Assembly: GCA_944474755.1 (NCBI GenBank)
Contig: OX104117.1
Location: 63,169,522 to 63,233,521, forward strand
From: Limnoperna fortunei
Taxonomy: Eukaryota > Mollusca > Bivalvia > Mytilida > Modiolidae
Length of the DNA stretch: 64,000 nucleotides
Reading direction: 5' to 3'
Positions 10,801 through 21,375 of this stretch are shown in pieces. The translations under genes were made by a program, and so were the position numbers. The notes below the pieces were generated by a model. It worked only from the letters and a program-made list of their open reading frames with translations, had not been told where the DNA came from and did no database searches. Every line of letters begins with the position of its first letter. Within the stretch, counting starts at the first letter, position 1.

Positions 10801-13800
10801 ATTGTGAGGTTACGAAAATAAGCTAGACAGGAGAGTCGCCAAGGAATATCCGTCAAAATTGTTCAGACAGTTAGCACATAACATTCAACCTATTCGTGAA
10901 GGCGACCATACAGTTAACGAAGGAAATACCTTAACTTTATTGCCAGAAACCTATCCGTCCTTAGGCATTCGGTCAACAGAAATCATATGTTAAGGAAACC
11001 ATTTCTGTATGAACTGTAATCTGGGACTATCTTTATAGTCCTACTTTACAAACCAATGCTCTCTGAATATTATTAGAAAGTTTTAAAGTATGTAGATCCG
11101 CCTTTGTTGTGAGGTTTAAGATGACGATATAAATACGATTTAAACTGTTTGTTTTGGTTTCGATCTTAAAACATGTCATCTGAACGTGTTTTGTCAAAAA
11201 GACAATTCTTGAGACATTTGTGGAAATGTTTTGCACTAATGATCTTTATGATAGCTGCCATATAACGTCGGAAGTGCAGACTTAAATCTCACCTACAATA
11301 TATGTAGGACGTATAGGCTTTGCAATACCTTTTTGTCAAGATACAAATCCTCCTTATGCAAGTGCCGGTGGCATGTTTCCAAATAATAGTTAAATGGAAG
11401 TATAGTTCACTATTTGCAAGTTAAAATCATCTCATATGCGTATAATTTGGATGTGTATGATCGTCATAGCTTCTTGTTAAGTGAATAATAAATTGCAAGG
11501 ATTATTTAGGCTGTCTGCTATCAATAATTTCTGCCCTTGGATGTAGATACGTTCCACAAATTTCTATTCAATGTATTAAATCATTTATATGACGTTGTTC
11601 TTGTCGCTTATAGCTATTCAGCAACCGAAGAAAACCGACGTCAGTCAGCGTATGTAAATCCTCGTACAGATGAACACTAACACTATGTTTTTGTTTTACA
11701 TTTTTAACTGTCCAACATAGGATCTTATATTTAGGTATCTTGTTTTACAAATTAATCAATGCACTCGCCTGCAGATTTTACAACACTGCAGCCAGAAAAG
11801 CTGCACAGCGGTCCTGTATACATATTTTTTGTTAACTTTTATAGCAGAAATTCTACTTGCTTGTGTCTAAATACTCTCATAAAATGTTTTTTCTCTATAG
11901 GTATAACAGTAGCTGTAATATGTGGCATTGTATTTACAACTGTTCTGATTGCAGCATTGTCGTGTTTAATAAGAAGGCAAGTTTTTGATCAAATGGACCG
12001 CAACGCGAGTTTGCGTTTTCGAGAATTCGACGATAGAGAAACATGTCTTTATTGTATGAACATATGAATGAAATGACAGCTATCGATAAATCAATGTTTT
12101 TAATTGTGACAAAAATTGCACTTTATATAACACTTAAGATTGGCATGATTAGTTAGATTGTCCATACATGTTTGATGTAACTTAAAAAAAGGAAGCAACA
12201 AAAAATATTGATAAGTTAAATTTGATTGATTCAAAAGTTACCAGCAAGCGACTTAGTATTTTGGTCAACTACAGGACTGGAACAACTAAATAAACATTCA
12301 ATCTAATCAGCAAACGGGATGGACAATGGGCAAACAATTTCTGCACATAGCAAAAATATGATTTGTATTTAACATTTAATATTTTCCTGACTTTTTCAAT
12401 GTCTCTACATTTTTTAGATAAATGTCTACAATTGTTAGGGACCCGCCATTTGTGGCGGACACCCTATAGTGATCAGTCTGTCCGTCCGTCCGTCCGTCCG
12501 TCCGTAGGTCCGTCCGAAACTAATCGTGTCCGGCTGTAACTTTATCTTAATGTCACATTATTGCTTACAAATGACAAATTCATGTCCGGTCTGTAACTGT
12601 TTTATCTTTTGAGGTAGGCTTTTGAAATTTGGAATGTTGGAAGAAAATATGAAGGCAATGTGTCGCATACTGTGGTTGTTGACCTTTGACCTTAGGTAAC
12701 ATTATTGCTTTCGGAATGACTAAATTCATGTCTGGGCTGAAATTTTTTTATCTTTTGAGGTAGGCTTTTGATATTTGGAATGTGGGTAGATAATATCAGG
12801 GCAATGTGTCGCATACCATGGTTGATGACCTTTGACCTTGACCTCAAGGTCGGCGGGGCCCACAGAGATGGGTACTATCTCACTGATATCTAGTTTTAAT
12901 TTAATTTTGTTGAATCTATTTTTCATACATTATTTTAAATTGTATACTTTAATCCATCCTCACAAGTCAGTGTTTCTGTGTCCACATGTGTCCACGAAAC
13001 CCTGACAAACTAAGCTAGAAAATTTCCGGGCTAGAAGTCACTATTTTGATTGACTATATCATACCTTAATGTAGCCAATCAAAAGCTCGCTTTCATTCAC
13101 GACTTGGTTAGGGGATATCCCGATGTCGATTGTAAATAAACCAAAGGGATGTGTTGCGTAGACCATTTGAAAATCAGTGTATTTTGTACAGTAGTGTTAA
13201 TAGTTTATTATTACCGCGCTATTTATTAGTTGTGTTACGTTTTCTTCACACTTAAGAATGAGTAATAATGACTACTGCCAAACACTTGCTTCTTTCAAGC
13301 AATTTCATTAGTTGATATTTTGAAGGATTGACGTCATACGAAAATCTTCTAGCCCGAGAATTTCCTACCTAAGTTTGTCAGGGTTTCGTGGACACATGTG
13401 GCCACAGAAACCCTGACTTGTGAGGATGACTTTAATCATTTGTTCAACTTGTAATTTATAGCCAATAACTATTTTTCAAGGTCAAAAAGAATAAAGAGAA
13501 AAGTCCCAAATCAAGGTATGATTGTGTTTTTAAATACCAGAAGTGAACATCAGAATGCAGTTTTGTCTTTAGTCTCCGATCACCTTTCCAAAAACGATAA
13601 AGGAATATACGGAAAAAAGAACTGTAATGGCGAACAGTTTGATTTAGAAGAAAGTAGATGCAACCACAAACCAGGATCAGATACACAAATCCAAAAGGAG
13701 AAACTAATTTCCAGTCATGTTGGCCAAGAGATAATGAGAGCAAATATAAATGTTATTGATAAGAAAATGAAGAAAGTAGATGTGAACATGCAAATTAAAC

Positions 13801-14207
13801 TAGCTGCAACTCCGGTAGATGATTATGCAATTCTTGATCCGACTAAAACTGGTTTCAACAGATCAGAATGTAACTATGAAGGAAATCGCAATTACCAGAT
13901 AGCTATGTCTTCTATAACTTCTAAAGAAAAGGAATCGGATATGCAAGATCCATATGTCTTGTCTGAAACTGAAACATACGATTCGTCGGCAAATATTCGA
14001 CATAAGGAAACAGATACCAACATATACAGTCATACAGTTGACAATGTTTATGATACAACAGCACATGAAAGACGTATTGAAGACACTGAGTCGACTTATG
14101 ATCACTTTTTTGGTGAGCAAACAGAGGATGTCTATGACATAGCAAAAAGAGATCAACACAAGTTATATTTGACGCAAAACAAATACCCGTCACCACATCA
14201 AATTTAG
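5933..14207 (+). CDS. MAM-domain membrane receptor with SUEL-like domain and tyrosine-rich tail (9 exons, 5' incomplete)
   Basis: Spliced model: 5933-6262, 6572-6697, 7827-8183, 9505-9813, 10284-10331, 11614-11649, 11775-11810, 11901-11976, 13481-14207. All internal junctions are phase 1 until the membrane exon, which ends in phase 2 and joins a phase 2 tail exon, so the frame stays open throughout. Order of parts: C-terminal half of one MAM domain, a complete second MAM, a 7-Cys domain, three short Ser/Thr/Pro-rich stalk exons, one membrane helix, and a 242-residue cytoplasmic tail with about a dozen tyrosines. This fits a type I cell-surface adhesion or recognition receptor signalling through phosphotyrosine. 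Two donors are GC rather than GT (6698, 11977). The start, signal peptide and first MAM half are missing from the model. The mechanism and ligand are unknown. Confidence 0.75.
6572..6697 (+). CDS. exon: N-terminal part of MAM domain 2
   Basis: The acceptor is TTATAG (to 6571). It codes for the MAM opening TCDFEKNTCGF, with the first two conserved cysteines, then KWNREQGN and RDHTTDT. It ends in phase 1 at ACAG followed by GCGAGT, a GC-type donor. The next exon at 7827 then continues the domain in the right phase. If unspliced, the frame runs on for about 14 residues to a stop at 6739. Confidence 0.65.
7773..7811. repeat. (TA)n microsatellite
   Basis: About 19 TA units directly upstream of the acceptor of the MAM2 second exon. 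The run ends about 15 bases before the AG. Confidence 0.9.
7827..8183 (+). CDS. exon: C-terminal part of MAM domain 2
   Basis: It has acceptor TTTTAG (to 7826) and donor GTAGGT (8184), phase 1 to phase 1. It reads VYGYYMHIHNW, LTSKVSVCVTFWYYIYGD (conserved Cys and aromatics), FTLKFEASF, then IIIDDFTVTDGFCPG, the end signature with the fourth cysteine. Together with 6572-6697 this makes a complete MAM domain of about 160 residues. A (TA)n tract lies just upstream at about 7773-7811, near the acceptor. Confidence 0.8.
8184..9504. other. intron
   Basis: AT-rich intron of the receptor gene between MAM2 and the Cys-rich exon. An open stretch at 8395-8628 has no recognisable domain. No mobile element recognised. 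Confidence 0.6.
9505..9813 (+). CDS. exon: cysteine-rich domain resembling SUEL/rhamnose-binding lectin
   Basis: It lies between acceptor TTTCAG (to 9504) and donor GTAAAT (9814), phase 1 to 1, so one exon carries one whole domain of about 103 residues. Seven cysteines occur, in HTC, QEC, STC, KFC, NYC, NMC and YSC. Spacing, the NYCTF block and the closing LHLYYSC recall the SUEL-type galactose/rhamnose-binding lectin fold, which ends in LxVxYxC. The match is loose and the YGR sugar-binding motif is not evident, so the lectin call is an inference. Confidence 0.55.
10284..10331 (+). CDS. stalk mini-exon (Ser/Thr/Pro-rich)
   Basis: This 48-nt exon has a strong acceptor (long CT tract and CAG) and donor GTATGT, phase 1 to 1. 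It codes for DSLSSPTSTNPIGTVTG, a linker likely to be O-glycosylated. The duplicated mini-exons at 33434-33472 and around 27.5 kb resemble it (DLSISPT...TTG). Confidence 0.7.
10332..11613. other. intron
   Basis: Intron between two stalk exons. A short GA run lies at about 10379-10388. Nothing else recognised. Confidence 0.6.
11614..11649 (+). CDS. stalk mini-exon
   Basis: A 36-nt exon between CTTATAG and GTATGT, phase 1 to 1, coding for AIQQPKKTDVSQ. It is short and polar with no domain. It is supported by splice signals and by phase agreement with its neighbours, not by homology. Confidence 0.55.
11775..11810 (+). CDS. stalk mini-exon (weak donor)
   Basis: A 36-nt exon, phase 1 to 1, coding for DFTTLQPEKLHS. 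The acceptor CTGCAG is good. The donor GTCCTG is poor, so this exon may be skipped or alternative; skipping keeps the frame because both ends are phase 1. Confidence 0.4.
11901..11976 (+). CDS. exon: transmembrane helix
   Basis: The acceptor is CTCTATAG and the exon enters in phase 1. It codes for a single hydrophobic helix (ITVAVICGIVFTTVLIAALS) followed by CLIRR, positive residues on the cytoplasmic side, giving type I topology. It ends in phase 2 at AAG followed by GCAAGT, the strong form of a GC donor. The paralogous exon at 36022-36094 ends at the same codon with a normal GTAAGT. Reading through the donor gives a 22-residue alternative tail and a stop at 12065-12067. Confidence 0.75.
12430..12860. 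repeat. dispersed bivalve-type repeat with (GTCC)n tract
   Basis: It begins near GGGACCCGCCATTTGTGGCGG, has a GTCC tract (about 12477-12530) and then two diverged direct repeats of about 145 bases (about 12554-12698 and 12700-12850). Each runs from ACATTATTGCTT to GTTGACCTTTGACCTT or close variants. This kind of repeat is common in bivalve genomes (from memory). It lies in the intron after the membrane exon. Confidence 0.6.
12955..13428. mobile_element. MITE with 82-bp terminal inverted repeats and 9-bp target duplication
   Basis: The ends CATCCTCACAAGTCAG (12955) and its complement ending at 13428 begin inverted repeats of about 82 bp with few mismatches (12955-13036 and 13347-13428). ACTTTAATC flanks it exactly on both sides (12946-12954 and 13429-13437), a 9-bp target site duplication. 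The 474-bp element has no coding sequence. A 9-bp duplication with long inverted repeats suggests Mutator-like or Merlin-like machinery. It sits in the intron before the receptor tail exon. Confidence 0.88.
13481..14207 (+). CDS. terminal exon: tyrosine-rich cytoplasmic tail
   Basis: The acceptor TTTTCAAG is entered in phase 2. It codes for a basic juxtamembrane stretch (RSKRIKRK), then about 230 polar, acidic residues ending at TAG 14205-14207. Tyrosines in acidic contexts recur: DDYAIL, NYQIA, DPYVLSE, ETYDSS, NIYSHT, NVYDTT, STYDHF, DVYDIA. These look like SH2-docking sites, but strict ITIM or ITAM spacing is not met. Similar tails occur on bivalve surface receptors (from memory). A candidate AATAAA lies at 14663-14668. 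Confidence 0.75.
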
Positions 14208-17200
14208 TTTGAGTTTAATAAGTAACAAATATTTTAGTAATATATATCAGGTTAGTTTCACAACAATTTTAATCACCAAATAATAGAACATAACTCTGAG
14301 ATGACAAAATCTATCCTTGAACGATTACATGCCACGGTATGTTGAACATAATGTAGTATGTATATAGAAAGTATTGTAATTTTGACAAACAAAATGTAAC
14401 TTTAAATCCTAATGTATATTTTTATTTAAGCAAGGCAAAGCTGTAATGAAAGCAGAGCACGTTAAGAGTCAAATATTGTGGCTTGATGACTGTTACCTTG
14501 TATGTTGCATCTTATTTTAACTAGGTCTATATATGCAGCACAACTTCCAACCCTCTTAAGCCTGCTAACCTAATTATGAAAGCTTCTGAAATTATATATG
14601 GAGTGTTTATATTTAGCAACCTTTTTAATTTTATTTCCTAACTTTATTGACATTTTTTTGCTAATAAATTTTCTAACTGTAATGAGTTTGGTTATTGGGC
14701 AATGCAGCATTTACGCGTGCCTATGAAAATTAAACGTAACCAAAGCGAAGTGGTTGGAAAAACTGTCTTCTCCTAAATAGGAGGAATACACTTGATTCTA
14801 CTTTACTTTGTTGTAAGTAGCTTGTAACAGATTTCAATTGGCACCATACTGCGAGGGTTCCCAGTGCTTGTCCCACAGAGCTGCCAAGCTAGACCCCTTG
14901 CGTCTGATAAGGAAGCGCTCGAGTTGGGTTATCAGGTTATAATAAGGACAGTATAATTGCGGAACATTGTGGGTAATGGAGAACGCAACGCATGAGTCAC
15001 GATAAAGAATACTTGTGTAGATTTCAAAAGATAGTCGACTCATTGTAACCTCACACCTACTATTACTCGATCATACTTTTCCACCAGCAGTCAAACTATT
15101 GTTCCTGATGTTCCATCACTTTTTGCTGTTGTTTGTTTGTTGTTTAACTTGTTCTCGTCGTTAAGCAATCTATTAATCCCATTTCTTTTTTCATTTTTTC
15201 GGATTAAAAATTTTCTCAGAAATTTCAAAATTCGCTTTCAACAACAAATGCATTTTGTTTCCATGTTTGATTCAAATGACATTTTGTGTAATTTGGTTTT
15301 ACAAAAGAAGGTAGGGTATTGTACTTTCAAAACAAACGGGTAGCATTTACACATACAATTGGTTTATCAGGTGTTCTGTGTTTATGTAATGAAATTGGTT
15401 ATTTAAAAATGAATCAAAATTATCAGCTGTTGTTATTTTCTAAGCAATGTTTGGGCACGAGTGCGAGTTTATGTTTAAATAAGGACGTTTCTACTAATTT
15501 GCAGAAATCCAATAGTATGATGATCAAATGATTGTAGAAAATTCTTTTGTACAGTTGCAACAGTTTACGGCATGTTTCAAGATTCTATGCCAGAATATAT
15601 TGGATCGTATTATATTCGACATACAGACGTCTTTAAATATTCCGAACCAATGTTAGTGTGTGTCTTGCAAGGAAATGAAGTAATAATAAAAATTATCAAG
15701 GAAGTCTTATAAATACCAGTTAAGTTTAAAATGTTTCCAACACTTAGATAAAATAGTCTTTCGTATTTATTTTTGTTAAATATGTAGAAAAATGTGCCTA
15801 ATTTTGTTACAAAAAATTCTAATACAATTGATTAAAAAATGACAACTAGTAAGCATCCTCATCATCTCGTGAATATAACAATTATATTGTTCAAATAAGA
15901 CAGACGATAAACCGCTTTGTCTTTTTCATCTGGTTTAGGTCTTCTAAGTTTACTAAAAACGAGAAATATAGAATGACTTCCTCCATCGATGATCGGTATT
16001 TCGCTATTACCTTCATCCATTACATGAAATAGTTACCACATGTTTCGAGAGAAACTTTTTTTTTGTTTTGATGGGTAGAAAACAGGATCATCGGCATTGT
16101 TATTGTTAACATATTTGTCAAAATATTTTACCGTAGACTGAATACTTTTGGCTCTATTAAACATCGGTCGACACCTTACTCGTAAATCTTCGTTATTTCA
16201 AGATATGTACACAGGTTCTTAAACAAATATTTATTGAGAAATAAATATTAATCAAAATAAAGGACAACTTTCTTATGGTTTCTCTTGTATTACACAGTGC
16301 ACAATTATCTTTGTGATTGCATGCTAAAGGCGATATCTGTATTTCAACTATAGCAAGTGTATCTTATTAAAAGTTTTAATACAGATCTGATTTTTAAATG
16401 CAAAGTTTTAAATGAGTAAAAATCCATTTGGTTTACAGTAGACATTTAGTTTGTGGCGTCAAGTACGTTGTTTTGCCAAAAATGTTGGGCATGAGCCCTA
16501 GTTGAAACAAACAGATGTATGTTTTTTGTTAAAATCATAGAAAGTTGACAATTACAAAAATAAATGCAAAGTCAAAATAATATTGTTATTGTCGGCTTAC
16601 TACTCCGCTAGGGGTTCATGCATCTTGTTGCGCAAACAAAGCTATATTTTGTTTATTCTCGTGGTTTTCCTCATCTTTGTGACTTTTATTTCTATCATTT
16701 TCTTGAGAACTGTCATTCTCTTCTATTTTTTGCATATGCTACATGTACATACCTTTGAATTCTAATTTTCATATTTGTATTAACACGTGTACTGGTTGTA
16801 GTTATAATTGACCTCCGAACAGGATTACATGTAATCGTAAGAAACATGTAGATCTATATATAAAATTCGTCTAAAGAAAGTCAACAACTGTTTGTACGGT
16901 ATGTTGGATCGTTACGTTAGATAACAGACTAAAATAATAATATATTCGTTTAAAAAGTAGTACAATAACATCTAGACACATAATTAAAGCGAAAACAAAG
17001 TTTTACACTTTAAAAATTGCACAAATATTTCGCCTGACCAACAAGCTTCATCAGTGTTTTTCCAACAAATATATATATTTCTAAAGAAAGCTACCAACCA
17101 GTAAGCTTATTAAGTATCGGATCGACAAACATGACGATACTGCACAAAAAAATATACAAGTCTAGAAGATTATGCAACGATACAAATGACGGTGTTTTTA

Positions 17201-17430
17201 TCAAGATTACAGACACAGATTGACCAACGGATTGCCTTAATCATTGAGTGTCAATATACATCAATAACGTAAACAAGTAATAAAATATTGATCTTGAACC
17301 TTCCCACTTTAATTAAACTTAAAACTTCTATACAATGCCCCAAAAATCCGCTACCCGCGGATGAGCTTTCACTTGGCTTTGTTCAAATATTCCAATAAAA
17401 TGTTATCAAAATTACCAATGTGACAAATTC
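14208..17430. other. 3' UTR and intergenic stretch
   Basis: The first about 460 bases are the likely 3' UTR of the receptor gene. The rest is AT-rich with no recognised gene or element. Open stretches at 15137-15343, 15319-15531 and 16583-16765 are short and without domain similarity. A segment near 14830-15040 is higher in GC and may be an unrecognised repeat. Confidence 0.5.
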
Positions 17431-17433
17431 ATT

Positions 17434-17477
17434 TCGCCAGACGCACGTTTCGTCTATTGAAGACTCGTTAGTGGCGT
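17434..17477 (-). ncRNA. degenerate hammerhead ribozyme copy
   Basis: On the minus strand the 44-nt layout of the intact copies is kept: helix I ACGCCA/TGGCGA, helix II GTCT/AGAC, GAAA, helix III CGT/GCG, TC. The first core box reads CTAACGA instead of CTGATGA, so two essential positions are lost and it should not cleave. The downstream tail ends in GATAACATTTTATT as in the 5.0-kb copy, so this is a solo 3' end of the same family. Confidence 0.8.
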
Positions 17478-17544
17478 TTAACTTTAAATGCTTAAGGTAT
17501 TTTTTATATGGAGATGGAATAATATAAGTCCAATGGGATCGTGT

Positions 17545-17840
17545 AAATACACAATACAAGTTTGCTTTACGTCCAGCAAGCAGTATTTCAGCTATATTCA
17601 GGACCACAACAAGTGAATGCAGCTGGTAAAGTGTGGGGTATGGGTAGAGATCTTCATGCCTTTAAAAGGGGTCTGACGCGTGCAAGGACCCTGGCAATCT
17701 CCATACCGTCACCAACTGTGAACTGTGGTCTGCGGTAAGGATCTCGGTATTATGACCTGACAACTACAACAACCCCTATCAGCCACCTGGGGACGAGGTG
17801 GGCAGCTCTGTTAACCTCACACTATGGTCCCAGTAGTCCC
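17545..17840 (-). repeat. diverged copy of the 518-bp repeat found at 62333-62850
   Basis: Shared blocks in the same order and orientation as 62.3-62.7 kb: GCAGTATTTCAGCTATATTCAGG (here near 17580-17600), GGTCTGCGGT, GTATTATGACCTGACAAC and CAGCCACCTGGGG. The matching part is the half next to the TGAT tail in the full copy, suggesting a truncated insertion. Confidence 0.65.
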
Positions 17841-19463
17841 AATATATGCATGGCCAGTTTAATGAAATAGGTATACGATATAATATACTTGTTATTTATC
17901 ACTTCAAACAATTCACTTTTAAAACAAAATTTGTCTTATTGCCATTAGTTAATAAGTCAGAAATATCATATAGCCACTACGAAATTTTACATACTGATGA
18001 GGAAACAAAAACGTTAATAAAAAGAAACTGTATATTAAAATGATAATTAAAAAGTCACAGGAAGAAATGAAATTGAATATCAGGTTCATCTGCATGTCAA
18101 TGCAGTGCTGAAGCATTCACGGTTACGGTACACGTTGACACACTCGTTATTTTTCGTAGTTTTTTAAAGCATCATCAACATTTGAAATCCGTAATGTTGC
18201 TCAATATATTTCAACTATTAATGTTGCCGCCGACAAAGCCCCTAACAAAATTATTTACCAGAATCACTATAAAAAACCACAAAAAGTCCGTCATTTAATC
18301 GTTATGAATGTATGAATGTTCAGTCCGTCTCAAATTTATAAGCACATGATGTAACACGTAATTATATTAGTCTTGATATAATTTTTTTAACGGAAAGCTA
18401 GCATCCAACCTAAGAATTTGTAACAATTATTCTGTTGCTAGATAAATCCAATAATTATGTAAAACAAATGAAACTTGTCGCATTTTATAATAAATCAACT
18501 ACGAAACCTGATTCGGTCCTTTAGAAACAGAAGTGTATTTTGTGTATTACCGACATTCGACCCCGTCTAAGACAGGCGTTTTGTATAAAATCAAACCCGC
18601 GTTGGGTGGAAGGTGACAAAAGAAAATGCCAATCGATTAAGAATTGTAGGTCAGATGTTACTTAGAAAGTCAGAAGTATCGGGCTCGTTAAGAGTAGTTT
18701 GTACATTACCGGTAATTTAAGATACATTCAAATGTCATTCACTATTTATGTATAATCCTTTTCATACGCCACTCAAACCGTTCGACTACGACGTGAACAC
18801 TGGCGTATTTAAATCCTAAATCATTGTGGAAAAAGAAAGCTATATGAAATGTATACGGAGTGAAATTCGTTAAATATTATCTTCGAACATCAGACCATTG
18901 ATCATAAAAAATTGCCACCTATTGTTTTCATAGATACATGCCGTTGTTACATTTATGATATTTAAAGAAAAGAAACCCGTAAGACAACCAATCGCTCAAC
19001 AAAAATAGCAAATGACACATTCTAGATTGAAAGTGTTGTTACACTTCCTATATTATTTAGCAGTACTTGTATTTTTGTCATCAACCATTTTTCATAATTA
19101 GATATTAAAAACCGTAACAATATTAATAACATACTAATATAACAATTGAAACACTACAATACAAATGTGCCTATTTGAAAATGCTTTTTATTTTTTGGTA
19201 CAATGTCAAATTTTCTTTTCTTTTCAATCATTAAGGTTATTTCCTGTTTAGTATTTTCATGTCTTTTTTTACTGCACATATCATATTATCTTTCATAAGG
19301 TTAATTTTGAATGATTTTTTTGTTATACCTTTTTAGGCGTTACACGGGTAAATAATACTAAATACTAAATAATAAGAAAATAGCAAAGAAAACCGACCGA
19401 AATAACGTTATCATTGATACTCACTAGACCAGAACACTTCCCGGTTGTGTATTACATGTAATA
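17841..19463. other. non-coding stretch
   Basis: No gene or mobile element recognised. AT-rich throughout, with no clear promoter motif before the putative first exon at 19464. Confidence 0.5.
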
Positions 19464-19536
19464 ATGGATACTGCCTTGACAGTTGCGTTTCAATATTTTA
19501 TTGGTGCATTGGCAACCGATGTTTTCACTAGAGCAG
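19464..19536 (+). CDS. putative first exon with signal peptide
   Basis: ATG at 19464-19466 opens 24 codons (MDTALTVAFQYFIGALATDV...) ending in phase 1 at GCAG followed by a good donor, GTACGT. The hydrophobic run and length fit a secretory signal, and phase 1 is what every downstream extracellular exon of this gene family expects. No promoter element is visible. It could be a chance open stretch. Confidence 0.4.
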
Positions 19537-19769
19537 GTACGTTGGTATTTGAAAATGATTATGGAGTGAAGAATAATTTTATTTGATGTTTCTTAGGCTT
19601 TGGGTTACATTACATAAAACGGATTTGTTTGTTGATAGCGTACCTGAACAACACAGCATGGAAAAGCTGTCAGTCTCCTGCTATTGTAATTTATAATCTT
19701 ATCCGTTGTCTCCTCTTAATCTGCCGATATGTCAAATTAACCATAAATGGCATATTGGACGCATGGGGT

Positions 19770-19805
<36 letters not shown>

Positions 19806-21120
19806 TATGAACCATAAATGGCATATTAAACGCACGTGATACACACATACATACACACAGACAGAGGCAAATAAACAGAATATCTATTCTATAAAAAGTT
19901 TTAATAAATATGGTAGTTAAACTATTTGTATATTTATTATATACTTATTGAAAACCTCTTGACATATAGATTTTTTTTTAAAAAGTATGGCGAACCTTCT
20001 TTACATCGCTAAATTCGAAAAACAAAACGATAAAAATCTGATTCTGACAGCAGTGCCAGAAAAATTAAAAGATACTCCATAAAGTATTTATGAACATTTC
20101 CTAATAGAAAAATGAAATGAACGTACTTATTTTCTGGTCTGTGTTTAGAGAAGACTATAGTAAAACGGTATGTTTTTAAGAAAATAAACTTTTCGGCCGA
20201 TATTTTTCATCAATGTTTAATAAAGGAAACACTTTTTAAATGAGATTTGAACAGAAAAGCCGCCTTGCAACAAAATGGTTGAGAATGGTTTAGATCGGCA
20301 GCCACTCGTACATGCAGCTACAAAATACTTCCTTATGAGAGATTTTGGTCTATCCGTGTGGCGTAAAACCCAGAACAAATACAGTCAATACAACCAATGA
20401 CAGTAGCTATACACACTTACTTCGCGACATACCCTACAATTCATGGATCGGACATTTCAACAAAACGGACAGTTTACATCTGATTCTAATACATGTAGTT
20501 CTAACAAATTAAAAATGACATATGCACATGTATGTGGTCTTAAAATATTATTACTGGATACAATAAAATAAATTATCATATTTTAGTAGGTACTGAAACG
20601 AAGGTGATGAATTTGATATTTTAATTGTACACTTAACAGTATCTCGATGATATTTAGACTTATTGTGATTTAATTTGGGTTGGGTGGATGGTGTCCTTTT
20701 GTTTGCTTTTTATGATGAAAGAATATATTGGATGGTCTAAATACGCATCACCTGACGTTTTAGGCAACATTTAAAATTATTAATCAAGGATCAAGTAAAA
20801 TTTGACCTTCATAAACGCGAAATTTTATAGTTGATTATTTTGTAGATGCATATATTATATTGTATTCAAAAAGCAAGATAGGATCAAGGTCGATGTCACT
20901 GCAAACGGGTTTAATATTTTTAATTTATAAAAAAGGTATCGGTAGAGTAATCTGCAAAATGTGTAGTGCTAAAACTTTTTTGTTGCACCTGGATTGTTTT
21001 CCTTTAAAACACAATTTCCAATCGACGATTTTCACCAATTTTTCATCTAATACTCATGTTGGCTTTATGTTAAATTAAGCATTAATGGACCTATTGAATG
21101 TGTCGGCGCCGATAGCAAGA
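19537..21120. other. non-coding stretch with (CA)n microsatellite
   Basis: A (CA)n tract of about 15 units (about 19771-19801) lies between two near-copies of ACCATAAATGGCATATT followed by ACGCA (about 19739 and 19810). Nothing coding recognised; the open stretch at 20860-21078 has no domain. Confidence 0.6.
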
Positions 21121-21129
21121 AACAGCAGT

Positions 21130-21375
21130 TTATTACAAATATTGAAATCAAATTGTATATCATGGAGCTTTTTGAACTGCTTGATATATTTTGGGGTCCG
21201 GTTTTTATTGGAGAGGAAGCCGGAGTATCCAGAGAAAATCCGGACGGTCGGTAGGAAAACTGATTAAGGTTGGAGTAGAGCACACCCTGACGGAGTGAGA
21301 CTCGAACCCACAACCTCAGTGTTGGCAGGTCACATGATCACTAGTAGATTATTTACTACTCCACGGAGGCCAATC
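21130..21375 (-). mobile_element. tRNA-derived SINE
   Basis: Read on the minus strand from about 21375: a tRNA-like head with B box GGTTCGAGTCTC (near 21300), then the shared body with GTGTGCTCTACTCC, TTTTCTCTGGATACTCC, GGCTTCCTCTCC and AATAAAAACCGGACCCC. This is the same family as 29944-30209 and 54673-54941. The head is diverged and the limits are approximate. Confidence 0.7.

Noticed and set aside
11759..12067. Continuous 102-residue open frame across two stalk/membrane exons
   Set aside because: Open frame includes an intron; splice sites and the paralogue support separate exons, though retention at the 3' side remains possible.
17028..17054. Hammerhead-like motif on the minus strand: CTGATGA, stem GCTTG/CAGGC, GAAA
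   Set aside because: There is an extra A between CTGATGA and the stem, and no helix III or cleavage triplet with a matching helix I arm follows GAAA.
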